Part shown: positions 1-12,300 of the stretch, one piece after another
How positions within the stretch are numbered: the stretch's first letter is position 1
How the letters are laid out: each line of letters begins with the position of its first letter
From: Cryptomeria japonica
Lineage: Eukaryota; Streptophyta; Pinopsida; Cupressales; Cupressaceae
Assembly: GCF_030272615.1 (NCBI RefSeq)
Contig: NC_081414.1
Location: 48,910,501-48,974,500 of the forward strand
Direction of reading: 5' to 3'
DNA: 64,000 nucleotides
Notes under the pieces: generated by a model
Told to the model about the DNA's origin: nothing
What the model saw: the letters and a program-made list of their open reading frames with translations, nothing else
The model's database searches: none
Position numbers and translations under genes: made by a program

Positions 1-1257
1 CAATGGAAAGGTCATGATGTAGACAAAGGAGAGAGAGAATAAGAATAAGTAGGGAAGTGAGAGAGAGATGGGGGTAATGAGGGAGGGGGAGATAGAGAGG
101 CAGAGGGGAAGAAAGGGAGGGAGAGACCTAGAAAGGGGAGGGAGGGATAAGAGGAGTGATAAAAGAAAAAAAGAGAGAGGAGTAAGAGGGTATAGAGGGA
201 GTGAAAGACCTAGGGAAGGAGGAGATAGAGAGGTAAGGGGAGAGAGAAGAGGAGAGAGTTCAAAAATAGATAGGGTTAAAGGGGGAGGGAGAGAGGGGTG
301 TAGAGAGAGGGAGAGAACTAGAGAGGGGACACATAGACAGGTGAAAGAACTAGAGGGAGAAAGAGAGATGAGAGACCTAGATGGTGAGAGAGAGGGGTGA
401 GAAAGATAGAGGGGGATAGAGAGAGGTGGGTAATGAGACATGGATGTAGAGGTAGATATGTGGAGAGGAAGGGAGGGAAAAACCTAGAGAGGGGAGAGAG
501 AGGTGACAACCTAGACATTAGAGAGAGAATAAGGGAGGAAGAGAGAATGATAGAGAGTGGGGAGGGAGATAGAAATGGGGGTATGTATGGATGGGGATAT
601 AGAGAGGGAGAGGGGAATAAAGGGAGGGAGAGACCTAGAGAGGTGAGGGAGGGAGAAGAGGAAATACAAAAGAATAAAGAGAGTAAGAGGGGATGGATGG
701 AGAAGTAGACATGGAGGGAGTAAAAGACCTATGGAAGTAGGAGATAAATAGGTTAGGGGAGAGAGAGAAGGAGAGAGTTCATAAATGGATAGGGTTAAGG
801 GGGAAGGGATAGAGAGATGGAGATGGAGGGAGATAAATATAGAGGGGACATATAGATAGGTAGGAGACCTATAGAGTTAAAGAGGTGAGAGACCTAGATG
901 GAAAGAGAGGAGTGAGATAGATAGAGGGGGATAACGAAAGGTGGGTAATGAAACCTATATGATAAAGAGGTAGATAGGTGGAGAGGAAGGGAGGGGAAAA
1001 TGTAGAGAGGGGAGAGAGGGTGGGATGGAGAGGTGATGACCATAACAATGGAGAGAGAGAATAAGAGAGGAAGAGAGAATAATAGAGAGTGGGGGGGAGA
1101 TAGAGAGGGAGAGGGGAAGAAAGGAAGGGAGAGACCTATAGAGGGGAGGGAGGGAGAAGATGAGAGATAGAAGAAAAAAGAGAGGAGTAAGAGGGGATGA
1201 ATGGAGAGGTAGACATGGAGGGAGTGAGAGACCTAGGGAAGGAGGAGATAGAGAGGT
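1..1257. repeat. Purine-rich higher-order tandem repeat
   Basis: The + strand is almost entirely A and G. Beneath the GA texture is a longer unit that recurs: GAGAGACCTA followed by GGGAGGGAGGG appears near 121, 630 and 1128; GGAGAGAGTTCA followed by a GATAGGGTTAA block appears near 250 and 770; AGGTGGGTAATGA appears near 424 and 940. The period is therefore about 505-530 bp, with roughly 2.4 degenerate copies. The array stops abruptly at about 1257, where ordinary mixed sequence begins. Arg/Glu/Gly-rich reading frames across it are by-products of composition. Such tracts can form triplex DNA; that part is inference. Confidence 0.85.
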
Positions 1258-1395
1258 ACCACATCTTAGTGCACATACCCAATGGTTCTCATAACCAGAC
1301 ACAAGAAGAAAGCAAGCATCTTAATGAAACAACATAATCAAATCACCATGAAGAAATCCAACACATCACTGGTCTAGAACAATCATGGACAAATA

Positions 1396-4300
1396 TCAAA
1401 ATTGAGCATAAGATAAACACTCAAAATCATAACTACAATAATGAATAGTCCAAATCAAGATTAAACACCACAAAATGATCCACATACAAGCTGCAAGAGA
1501 CACAATCCATAGGTACAAATTGAAGTCCACATAAAGAAGTATGTGATGCAAAAGAGTAGATAGGAGGGGCATTAAATCTTCTGCCTTCTTTTCTACATCC
1601 TTCAAAACTTTGGCTTCCAATTTGGAAGCAAGATCCTTAAACCCATTAAGAAACACCTATAGCTGATCCTCACTAGATGAAATCTTATCAAAAACTAATT
1701 TTGAAATTCCTTCATGAAAGAATTTCACTACATCATCAATAACTTTCGAGCATTGTATCTGTGACTTAATGAATTTATTATGTGCATAATGGTGAAGTAT
1801 ATCACTTAAATGAAGTATGTGTAGGGGAGACAATTGGTCAAGGTCTATGCTACCTTGAGACATAGGTAGCTAAAGAACCTCAAAAGTAATCACTAGTTCA
1901 AACTACAACTATAGACTCAACAAATATAAACAAAATCTCCAAAAGGTCTAGAAGATTCTTCACTAGACTCCACATTATTTTCTTCCTCTTTCACCTTTTT
2001 CTTTTCCCATTCTTTCTCTAGAATCTTCCCCTTCTTCATAATCTTATCTGCAACTGTTTCCATACCCTTGTCTATCTCCATTAGATTGTCCAAACCAATT
2101 TATGGACTAGTATCACCATCTCTCTACTCCTGACTCTTCTTTTTGAATAATATATAATATTACTACCATCGGAAGAACCAACTTCAGTCAGCACTAGATC
2201 AATACTGATACTTGTATTCTCCATAGAAGAAGACACACTCTTCTTCAATTATTCTACAACATCTTTTTCTACCTCTTCTGTCTGTCTAACTAATCTCTGA
2301 TGGTCATTTAGATACTCACCCATGAGGATGTTGACTCTCTCTTTTATCCCGACCCTTATGTTAAGAGTCCAACTGATCTTTTCCCTGTCAATCCAAGATA
2401 ATGAACTACATACCATATCTAATGCACGAGCCTAGATATTGGACTCCTTCCTGTTGGAATACTAGGATCATTGAGAGGGGGGGGGGGGGGGCGGTGAATC
2501 AATGATCTATATAAAAAAGAAGACTTTTAGTCAATAAAAACTTTAACACAATGATATTAATATTTGCAGTAGATCATAGGATAGTATCAACAACATTTGA
2601 TAAAACAATCAAGAGATTCAAAACATAAATTCAAAACCATGATACCAAATTTGAGTGGAAAACCCTCAAAGGGTGAAAAACCACTATGAATAAGTTTTAT
2701 ATTAGGCCTCATTGGCAAAATTAACTAATTACAAATTAAAAGCACCAACTCTAGGCATCATTGGCTAAATTTAGGACACCTATCCTAAGAGCACCAACCC
2801 CTTGCAATATTAAGAGCACCAACTCCAAAATGAATAAACACCCACTCCTTATACATTCACAAAATACACATCACAAAAGATTACTTTGTTTCCATACAAA
2901 ACATCTGATATACTAGCTTTCTACAAATCATTTACATTCAAATTTGTCTCATAAATTTGATATGTGGTCTACAATCTTTCACACTGACAAACTGCCCTAC
3001 AAGAATGCTTTACAATTACTATTTTGTTATAAATTTCATCTTGATGACTAACTCTACACTCAGTCCAAAAAGTTAGAATATATAGTGCTTGACTTCAATA
3101 AAAAAAACTTTTGCACACTGTTATTATAAAAAACTTCATTGTCAAACCCTCATTGTATCAAATAATAAAAAGAAGCAACACCGACAATGATAGTTTATAC
3201 GGATTACTTCACTTCTGATTATTTATTGATCAAGCACCTTCTCATTCTTTTTTAAGCACTCTGATTTTCATTACCAATTTCTGCAACAGTCATTTTAAAA
3301 ATAACGTTCTATTAAAAAAACATGCATTATGTTTTACAGATCATTCCATAATATCCTCATGTACAATTCTCACACTTTCTAAAAAATTCCCTCTTTTTGT
3401 TCATTATTCACACACTCGCAAAATCTGAACACCACAAATTTTATTTTTAGTATCGGATAAAGAAGAGGACATTTACAAAACTGTCTATATAAAAGTAGCC
3501 GTTAAATGTTTTGAACCTCCTTTTAAACCCGAGCATAAATATGAACTTAAACATTTGACTTTGATCATATCTGCAAAGGTCTTTGATAACCAATGATTAT
3601 CATTCCCTAAGATACTAAACTTCTGTAATAATATCGACAAATTTGGTCATTTGTTTTTTTTTGTTTAATCTTATCTCTATTCCTCTTCTCACCCGAGCTA
3701 CAGTAGATCAAAAACTTCATTGTGTCTGCACAAAAACATCTGTTATAAAGGTATGATGCACAACACGACAATTTATCCATTTGCAAACCACTAGTCCTTG
3801 GTTGAATTAAACAAGATTAAAGCTGATTGCAGATTTAGATCTCTATCACTAAGAGGACAGTGCATAAAACTATTGGTAAGAATCTATACAATATTCACAA
3901 ATTGATCCTCATGCTCATGTGCTTTACAAATGATTGAGCATTGATACTATCAGAAGATGATAACTAGAAGATAATAATTCACTTCACTATCTTAAACACA
4001 AACACAACTTACACCATCAGATCATTTAATATAGCTATCGTAATTGATCAATGCAATTAGAATGAACCAAAATGAAGTGCTATCAACATGAATGCATGTC
4101 TTTTCTTTACTACCTTATAACATCAACAACAAACTCATATTGCCATGTCTTTAAACTTATCTTATCACTTACATACCCTGGTGTATAGGATACTTATTGA
4201 CATCAATGACAAACATGCCAAAGCCAACACTTCCATACTGCTTCCTTTGTTTTTGTCAATTCCTCCAACAACTCCATAGGTAGTTTACCAACAATATCAA

Positions 4301-6072
4301 TAACATTCTTGTTGAAAGTGATAAAGTACCAAACAATTACCTTCTCAATTGTCACCTTGTCTACCAGAGGGGCATCCTTATACAATCCTACATATAACTC
4401 CAAAGAATAATGTTGATAGATAACATTCATCAACTGTTAATATTAAGAGGTTGATAATCAATATCAACTAGAGGGGTATCAGGATTCTTCTTCTTTCCTT
4501 TTACTGTTTTCTTCTCTTTGTTCTTTTCAACTGCTGTCTCCTTTTTCTTCTTAGCTAGGGTCTCTACTAGGGGGACCAATGTTCTCTTTCTCTGGATGAG
4601 AGGGACATCGTCCTCTACATCCACATCATCCTTCTTTTCATCTCTTGTCTTCTTGGACCTCTTTCTTATAATTTTTTTTTATCTTTGTTATTATTCATCT
4701 ATGTTGATACTTCCCCACTCCTCAATAATAGTCTTTGGACTAGATTTCTCCATTGTGGCCTTCTTCTTGGGTCTTCGGCCCTTCTTCTCACTTTTCACAA
4801 TTCTCATAGGGGTTTTGGAGAAACCAATCTTCGTTGGAGGAGAGACAAATGCAAACCTAGTTATCCTTAGAGCTTGCTTACCAAACACCTCAAACACCAT
4901 GGGCAAATTAATCTTCTTGTATAAATTCTCCATTCTTTTTGCACGAGTTTTCTCAGACTTCTTCTAGATCATCTTGTTCAAAAAATCAGTAGCTGTACCA
5001 AATATTTCTTCATTCGGACCTACCGACAATTGCAACAATGTCCCAATATTTTTCTCAACATACTCCTTAGATATATCATATGGTAGCTCTGATAGCCAGA
5101 CAATCCTTGGATCAATAAATTTAATGTAATAATGGTCCTTGCTAATCAAGAATGTGACTTCATTTTTGTATTTCTAGACCAATCCACTAGGGATTCTTTC
5201 TCTTTCTAGCATCTTATCTTGAAAGTTCTTGAATCAACCAAAATATGCAATATTGTATGCCTCTGTGTCCTTATCAAAACTTCTAATATGACATTATAGA
5301 CTTTAGTCTTAACTCATGGGAGCTCATTCATAAACATAAATGCTAAAAACATTATTAGGGACCCATACCTGAATGGATACTTGAATTTCTTCATCCTATC
5401 CAAATTGTCCAAAAGTTGTTGTCTCGGGAGGTCACAGAGATCAAACTTCTCTCCTTCAACCACCATTTGATAATTAGATTTTATTGCGGTGTTGGTGGTA
5501 GAACCCTTAGGATTTTGATAGTATATCATGTATACCAAACCCTTGGTCACATAGAAGAAACTTGAATTAGTGATTTCCCCAACAATTAAAACCCTTATGT
5601 TAGATTTCACATTGGTAAGCTGAGACACCATATCTTCACCAATTTTAGGATAGGAAGAGTATAAGTGGTACACAACCTTGTCAAAGCCCTAATAAAATCC
5701 TTCTTAATCTTATATGAGAAATATAGAAACAGGACATCTCCATGAATCCAACTCAAGATGATTTGAATCCATACATTCTCATAGCTGAAATTAAGAAACT
5801 CATTCCAAATGATCAACCCCAACTTCAAAATATGCTTATATTGCTGCTTGAAACATCATATTCCATCAACTTTGCCCATAGTTTATTGAATTTCACATGA
5901 CTCACTTCAGTTAGGGGTGCATGAACATAAGCCCTGACATTCATTATGTACACTACATCCAATAAAACCTTTGAAAAATATCCTTCTTTATATTTCTCCA
6001 TCGCCACAAAAGGATAAGGATTGAACTTGATTCGTGTCTTCAAGATAGGTCGATGACTATAGGAGTAGCCAT
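1396..6072 (-). pseudogene. Long degenerate ORF of unknown function, interrupted by a solo LTR
   Basis: I do not recognise this protein. The likely start is the ATG at 6072 (MATPIVIDLS), followed by a frameshift into the stretch 6043-5825. Reading continues through 5828-5607 and 5673-5314 with another frameshift, then 5149-4964, 4933-4691, 4624-4430 and 4433-4203. A Lys-rich segment lies near 4624-4480 (KKKKETAVEKNKEKKT). Removing the solo LTR and one copy of its target duplication keeps the frame open (EAVWK runs into ESNI, then one TAG). Coding texture then continues to about 1396 through stretches 1863-1657 and 1656-1396, separated by one TAG. The product would exceed 900 residues. Several stops and frameshifts make it a pseudogene. 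Its layout resembles the gene at 60177-63306, but homology is only suspected. Confidence 0.5.
2452..4229 (-). mobile_element. Solo LTR with CTTCC target-site duplication
   Basis: On the minus strand this 1778-bp block begins TGTTGGCTTTGGCATG and ends TATTCCAACA, so it has TG...CA ends. The five bases on each side are identical: CTTCC at 2447-2451 and 4230-4234. Near its 5' end it carries TTGTCATTGATGTCAA, the same 16-mer found near the start of the Copia LTRs in this window. Near its 3' end is a run of 15 cytosines (15 G on the + strand, 2477-2491) before CTCTCAATG, matching the GATTCACCCCCCC-CTCTCA end of those LTRs. No internal region, PBS or PPT is present, so it is a recombined single LTR. 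It lies inside the unknown minus-strand ORF. Confidence 0.85.
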
Positions 6073-6449
6073 TGAATCAACAAGAAGAATTGATAACACA
6101 CGATTCATAGAAAACTTTGATCGCACCGTTGCTAGGATTTGCACAAGAAATATTCTTTCACACATAATAGATCTTGAATTTGCAAGATTACAACTGGCCA
6201 AAATGAATTCAAAAACTCAATTTATCTATTATCTTCAACCACTTAGGTTTTTCATTGAAAACACTTGATCGTTATACACAAAAAAGAAGATACTCTATGT
6301 TGACAGAGACCACAAATACCTCTGCAAATTACTACAAAGACTTGGAAAACTTCAAAAAAACCTTCATAACATCTATCATGCTAAAACCAATCTAGCATCC
6401 AAACCATAAGGGGGTTCTTAAGGTCTTCAATCAAATCTCTCCCTCAAAC

Positions 6450-7509
6450 AATGCACTTTATCTATTTTCCAGAGGAAGCAATTGCACCACCAGTGGGTAC
6501 AAACCCATCCACTGTCTTTCCTTCTATATTATCATTAGATTTAATCACCCATTTCTTTTGCATCTTCTCCTTTATATCATTAATATCAACTTTATTTTTT
6601 GGAGTAGAGGTCTTCTCATTATTTCATGTGCAAAACCTAGTAATGTGTCCTAATTTTTTGCAATTGTAATAAGTTATACCATGTTATAGACCACTTCCAT
6701 TCCTTCTAATATTATATCTACACTCAAAAGCCTTGTACCCATATTTTTTGCACGCATAACAATATCCATTGAAAGATTGCACATTTCTACCATAGTTTGT
6801 ATTCACATATCCATTCCATATCATTCCAATTCTTCATTCATTTGCCTTATGTCCAAACTTATTACAAGCATAGAATTGTCCATTAAATGATTGAGATCCA
6901 TCTTGACTTCTACATTCACTAGATCTATGTCCAAAATTATTGCATGTAAAACATTTACCATTGAAAGATGGAGAATACCTAGTTTGAGCAGGACAAGGCT
7001 TCCAAAAGTTTTTCTTGTTTTGGACCTGAGTGAAACCTTTTTGATCTTCATTAGTCTTCTTAGATTCATCCTTGACCTTTTCCTTTCCTTTGTCATCTTT
7101 GGAGTTTTAAAACATTCTCCTCTGTCAAAACCAAGGCCGACCTTGTCCTTAGATGGTTTCTAAGTGCTTAACATATCATTAAGCATATCACTGTCGCCTT
7201 TGAGCTTCAAGTTCTTATCAATTTGTTCTTTTGCCTCTTTCAATTCTTTCCTCAATATACCCACTTCTTTTTCAATCTTAGTGCACTTTTTGTATTTGTT
7301 AATAACTTTATTTTAAGATCATCAATGGTCTTCTTCCCTTCATCAATTTGTCTTTTTAGATGGACAACATGTTCTTATGCTTTCTTGAACTTTTTCTAAC
7401 AATTTTCTAGGTTTGATGGAGCTAGTCTTAATTCTCCTTCAAGATATATGATTGCGACAATATCACATTCATGTGATTTTATAGAATCCAAATCTTCATA
7501 TTCAAACAT
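6450..7509 (-). pseudogene. Gag-like protein relic with four CCHC zinc knuckles
   Basis: The reading starts at the ATG at 7509 (MFEYEDLDSIKSHECDI), shortly after the primer-binding site. A Lys/Glu-rich, coiled-coil-like region runs to about 7170. A GLGFDRGE segment follows near 7135, a phrase I associate with plant LTR-element gag proteins. Between about 6950 and 6630 lie four knuckles: CFTCNNFGHRSSEC (intact), FYACNKFGHKANE followed by a stop (first and last Cys lost), CYACKKYGYKAFEC (His changed to Tyr), and YYNCKKLGHITRFC (first Cys lost). Stops and frameshifts separate them. The usual N-terminal gag domain before the coiled coil was not seen. Knuckles of this type bind nucleic acid in the virus-like particle. 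Confidence 0.6.
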
Positions 7510-7563
7510 TGTGTTCAAATATCAGATGTACCATATCTGTTAGACTATTTCTTCAGGAACCTT

Positions 7564-7575
7564 GCTTTGATACTA
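7564..7575 (-). other. Primer-binding site of the old minus-strand element
   Basis: On the minus strand the bases after the LTR end read TAGTATCAAAGC. This differs at one position from TGGTATCAAAGC, the standard complement of plant initiator tRNA-Met. Its place, two bases after the ACA that ends the LTR, confirms the element's orientation. Confidence 0.7.
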
Positions 7576-7577
7576 AT

Positions 7578-8286
7578 TGTTAAACACTTTTTGATGCTGA
7601 GAAGGGGTGGGGGGGGGGGGGGGTGAGTCAACATATATTAAAATTTAACCATTCATTCAACATCCATTCAAATTATCATATGTATAGTACTAAACAACTA
7701 AAAAAAGAACAATCACACAAGGACACCAAGATTTTACATGGAAAACCTAATGAGGGAAAAACCATGGTAAGAACTATCTACTATATGAAAACTAATTAAA
7801 TTTTTTTAGGGTCTAAGCCAAGGAAGCTCACTGCTCTTGATTTGGATTTGTAGGCTAAGGCACACAACCTTAGGGCAAGATACAATGAATTTCCAAAACA
7901 TTGAAGATCACTTCTTTAGAGAAAGATGAAATAGATATGATTTCAAAGAGGAATTATTGTTGAACTGAGTAGAAGCACATCCTCTAATATGTTGATTATA
8001 GTTCACTATTCTAAACATCTGAAACTAACTTCATCATTGCTCTTCTATAATTGTGCACCTTCACAATCAAACCATACACCATATACAACTTCACATTCAA
8101 CTCATACATACATGCATCATCCTCCAAAATATCTAATCCTTTATATATCATCCACACAAAGAAAATACATGAATTAGGTTGGCCTAATTAGATGTAACAT
8201 GTACACTATAAAGAATCAACCCAAAATACTTTCTCCAAAACAATGCAAAAGGGAAACAAGATGTGTAAAGTGTCACATCATGTCAA
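7578..8286 (-). repeat. 3' part of the old element's 5' LTR
   Basis: This is the downstream part, on the minus strand, of an LTR split by Copia-1. It ends with a 15-C run (15 G at 7609-7623), CTTCTCAGCATC and GTTTAACA. It also holds the block CCATGGTTTTTCCCTC followed by GGTTTTCCATGTAAA, which corresponds to the CCATGGTTTTTCCC / GGGTTTCCACGT block of the Copia LTRs nearby. The other LTR part is at 14974-16200. Confidence 0.65.
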
Positions 8287-9340
8287 TGTTGGTATGGTTT
8301 TGTCATTGATGTCAACACCTACTAAAACACTAGTACTCTGGAGATCCAGCAACATTCACTGGCAAGCAAGTAACTATTGCACAATTACTGGTATATGGTT
8401 CACCGACAGGATATAATGATCACTGGCACTTGGAATGATATGGAAGACACCTGGTAATGTTGAAGACATTGTGTGGATACTTTGTTTTGAAGAATTAATC
8501 ATTGGTATATTCATACTTGCATATTTTCTTTTTACCGACAAATAGGTCCAGGGTTATCTAGGGTTTCACCGGTAGGTTTATCTTTTCCAGATCAGCATGG
8601 CACGCTATGAAGATGATTTATTCTTGTTGTAAATGCATTAAGCTGACATGTTTAATTGGTTATTGCATCGGATATTATAGTGATTGTAAAATGTTTTTAT
8701 TGTAATATCTTGTAGAGCCGACCTACTAAAATTGGTCCTAGGTTATGGTATAAATGTAAGATCTTATTTGTAAGATCAAATGTGGAATGCGAAAAAGAAT
8801 TGTGTGAAGGTATATGCGAGATTAAGCAGAGGTATACACGAAGACATCATTTGAAGGTGAAGCTAGGTTTTTGTGAAAGCATATCAACATTACACCGGTA
8901 CTGAATCTAGCATATGAAGATGCTATTTTGTGCAGTACATTCTTATTGGATTTAACCATCCAACTATAGTCAGTGTGACTCCCATTTTGTGATTGAGCAG
9001 TGAGCTCTAGGCTGTTGGTCTTTTTGCATGTGTAGACCCCATTTATGTACACTTACTATCTATAGTAGTATCATCTGATTGTGGGTAAGGTTTCCTACCA
9101 TGGTTTTTCCCCTTATAGGGTTTCCACGTACAAATACTGGTGTTATGTGATGTGGATGACTTTGTATTTATGTTTCATGAATTAATCTTTACCAGTATAG
9201 CAATTTACTATTAACACTGTCTATCGGCATACTTAATTGGTTTACTGGTATTAAGCTTTAAGTTGGTTAAGTGGTTTTTGGTTTGAATTTATTAGACAAC
9301 TGATTCATCCCCCCCTCTCAATTGTCTTCGGGACCTAAGA
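8287..9340 (+). repeat. Copia-1 5' LTR
   Basis: It starts TGTTGGTATGG and ends GGGACCTAAGA; the 3' copy ends AACA, so the terminal CA has become GA here. It lacks about eight bases present after TGTTGGTATT in the 3' copy. It contains a TATA box (8749-8755), the block CCATGGTTTTTCCCC / GGGTTTCCACGT near 9100-9130, and a C7 run (9309-9315) before CTCTCA. Reading frames inside recur in the other LTR and are not genes. Confidence 0.95.
8749..8755 (+). promoter_or_regulatory. TATA box of Copia-1 LTR promoter
   Basis: TATAAAT in the middle of the LTR is kept at 14381-14387 in the 3' LTR. It would place the U3/R boundary, and so the start of the genomic RNA, about 30 bases downstream. This is inferred from motif and position only. 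Confidence 0.5.
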
Positions 9341-9342
9341 AT

Positions 9343-9354
9343 TAGTATCAGAGC
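9343..9354 (+). other. Copia-1 primer-binding site
   Basis: TAGTATCAGAGC is one mismatch from TGGTATCAGAGC, complementary to the 3' end of plant initiator tRNA-Met. It begins two bases after the 5' LTR, as usual for plant LTR elements. Confidence 0.85.
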
Positions 9355-9397
9355 TTAGTCCTCTTTTTGTAGAAGTTTAACAACTTGAGGAGATCCA

Positions 9398-12300
9398 ATG
9401 TCTACTAATTATTTCAGGAAGGACAGTCCTAAACTTGATGGAACCAACTATGGAGTATGGAAGATCATAATGGAGACACATCTGAATTGTATTGACAAAG
9501 ACATCTGGGAAGTTACAAAGAATGGTTATACTGCTGTTGTAGTTGGTTAGATTGCTCCAACTACCTTAGCTAAAGATGAGGAGAATGATTGCAAAGCAAG
9601 AGAAGCACTTTTAAGCGCATTATCAGATCAACAAATCATGGGATTATTAGATAGGTCTACTGCTAAAGCTATTTGGGATCATTTGGAAACACTGAATGAA
9701 GGAGATTCTATAGTCAAGATTGCAAAACTTGAAAGCTTCCGAGTCAGGTATGAACATCTGAAAATGGAAGAAGATGAAAGGATTTCTACCTTTATGGAAA
9801 GAGTAAATGAAATTGTTTTGGGTATTAAATGTTGTGGAGAAACCTTGAGTGAGGATGAAATTGTTTCAAAAATCTTAAGAGGATTGCCACCGGCATATAA
9901 AATGAAGGTTACTGCTATAAATGAGTTGAGAACACTGCCTAATACATCAGTAACTAGGGATACATTGATTGGAAAACTTTCAGCTTTTGAAATTGAGGAA
10001 TTTGGCCCTGTTGCTACTATAAAGACATATTTGGCCTTCAAAGCATCAACATCATCTGCTCCATCATTTGACAAATCAGATTGGAAAGCCTTTTATGCAA
10101 GAGAACTTGAAGAAACTAGGAAGGAGAATGAAGAGCTTGAAGAACTTGAAGCACTATTTGCAAGGAAAATGCCAAAAGGTCCAGTTGGAAGTAAGTATGA
10201 CGGTAAAGCACCCTTTAAATGTTTTAACTGCAATAAGATTGGTCATATGGCTTCGAGATGCCCTGATAGACATGCTAGACTAAGAGAAGAAGCTAGAAGA
10301 ACATACAAGCCTAATCTTGAATATCAGAGATACATATTTAAGAAGAACAAAGACAAATCTTGTTACATTGCTGATGAAGGTGTGACTGATGATTCTGATG
10401 AGGATCCAGCAAACAATGGATGGGTTTTTGTTGCTATAACAGAAGATCAACCGACACCTAATGCTCAACTGGTAGAACAAGCCCTAGCAGCTAAAGTTGA
10501 AGTAAAGGATGAATGGATCATTGACTCAGGATGCTCACATCATATGACATGAGACAAAGGTAAATTCTTGAACTTTCAAGAATACAATGGAGGTTTAGTA
10601 AGATTTGGAGATGACAAAGCCTGCTCAATCAAAGGTAAGGGTACGATGTCTCTTGATGGTAAGCATAACACTGACAAGGTCTACTATGTTGAAGGATTAA
10701 AACATAATCTTTTAAGTGTTGGTCAATTGGTTGAGAAAGGATTTCAATTACAATTTAAGAATGGAAAATGCAAAATCATGAATAGAACTGGTTTGGAAAT
10801 TGCAACCGGTAATCAGACTAGAGGTAATATCTTTCATTTGAATAACAGTGAAAAGTCATGCTTGATTGCACATATAGATGAAAGTTGGTTATGGTATAAG
10901 AGACTCTGTCATGCAAACTTTGATTGCATTGTGAAGATCAATACTTCTAAGGCAGTTAGAGATCTACCTAAAATTGTGAAACCTCAGAATACAATTTGTA
11001 AGGAATGTCAATTTGGAAAACAAGTTATAGCTAGTTTCAAAAGTATTCTAGAAAAATCCAATAATACTCTTGATTTGATTCACACTTATTTATGTGGTCT
11101 AGCTAGAACTAAAAGCTTACAAGGTGATAGATATTTCATGCTAATTATTGATGATTATTCTAGAATGTGTTGGGTTACTTTTCTCAGAGAAAAATCAAAA
11201 GCACTTGGAAAGTTTAAATTGTTCAAAGCAATGGTTGAAAATGAAACCGGTAAGAAAGTCAAATGTTTAAGATCAGATCAAGGAGGAGAATTCACATCTA
11301 AGGACTTTAATACATTCTATGAAGTGAATGGAATCAGAAGACAGTTATCAGCACCTCAGACACCACAACAGAATGGAGTTGTTGAAAGGAAAAATAGAAC
11401 TATCTTGGATGCAGAAAGAAGCATGTTATCAGAAGCAAATCTACCACATGGGTATTGGAGAGAAGTAGTCAACACAACCGTCTATACATTCAACAAAGTT
11501 CACATCAAAGGTGAAACCGGTAAGACCCCACATGAACTATGGTTTGGTAATACTCCTACTCTTAAGTATTTCAAAATTTTTGGAAGTAAATGTTATATTA
11601 GAAGAGATGAGTATATTGGAAAATTTGATCCTAGAAGTGATGAAGGAATATTTCTTGGTTATTCATCTAAGAGCAAGGCATATAGATGTTTCAACAAGAG
11701 ATTGCAAAAAATTGTTGAGAGTACAAATGTAAAGATTGATGAACAATTTAGAGGAACTTCAAGGTATATAGACTCTGAACCGGCAACAAAAATTGTGACA
11801 AATGAACCTACACTAAATCCACTGGTATAGAATGAAGATCTAGTTACCTCGGTACCATCAGAGGATTCCACAGTAATTGAAGAACAACATCAAACTAAGA
11901 CACCCTGGTATGTAAGATTGAATCATTCTGAAGATCAGATAATTGGAAACAAATTTAAAGGAGTTATGACAAGAGGAAGATTGGCAAATGAAGAGGTATG
12001 TCTTATTTCTCAAATTGAACCATCATCTGTTAATGAGGCATGTGAAGATAAATTTTGGATTAAAGTTATGGAAGAAGAATTAGGACAAATTGAGAAAAAT
12101 AATACTTGGACATTAGTTCCCCGGCCTAAAAATAAAAATATAATTGGAACTAAATGGGTATTTAGAAACAAACTTAATGAAGATGGTAAGGTTGTTAGAA
12201 ATAAAGCAAAACTAGTGTGTAAGGGATATTCTCAGAAAGAAGGAGTTGATTACAATGAAACCTTTGCACCGGTAGCTAGAATTAAGGCAGTCAGATTATT

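Noticed and set aside
68-708. Two overlapping open frames of 110 and 103 codons in the purine repeat
   Set aside because: They encode only Arg/Glu/Gly-rich text dictated by GA composition; the frame changes between repeat units and there is no start context.
4518-4967. 149-codon plus-strand frame rich in Phe/Ser
   Set aside because: It is the antisense shadow of the Lys-rich part of the minus-strand unknown ORF.
8822-9052. 76-codon minus-strand frame, repeated at 14454-14684
   Set aside because: It lies in both LTRs of Copia-1, so it is a duplicate of LTR sequence and not a gene pair.
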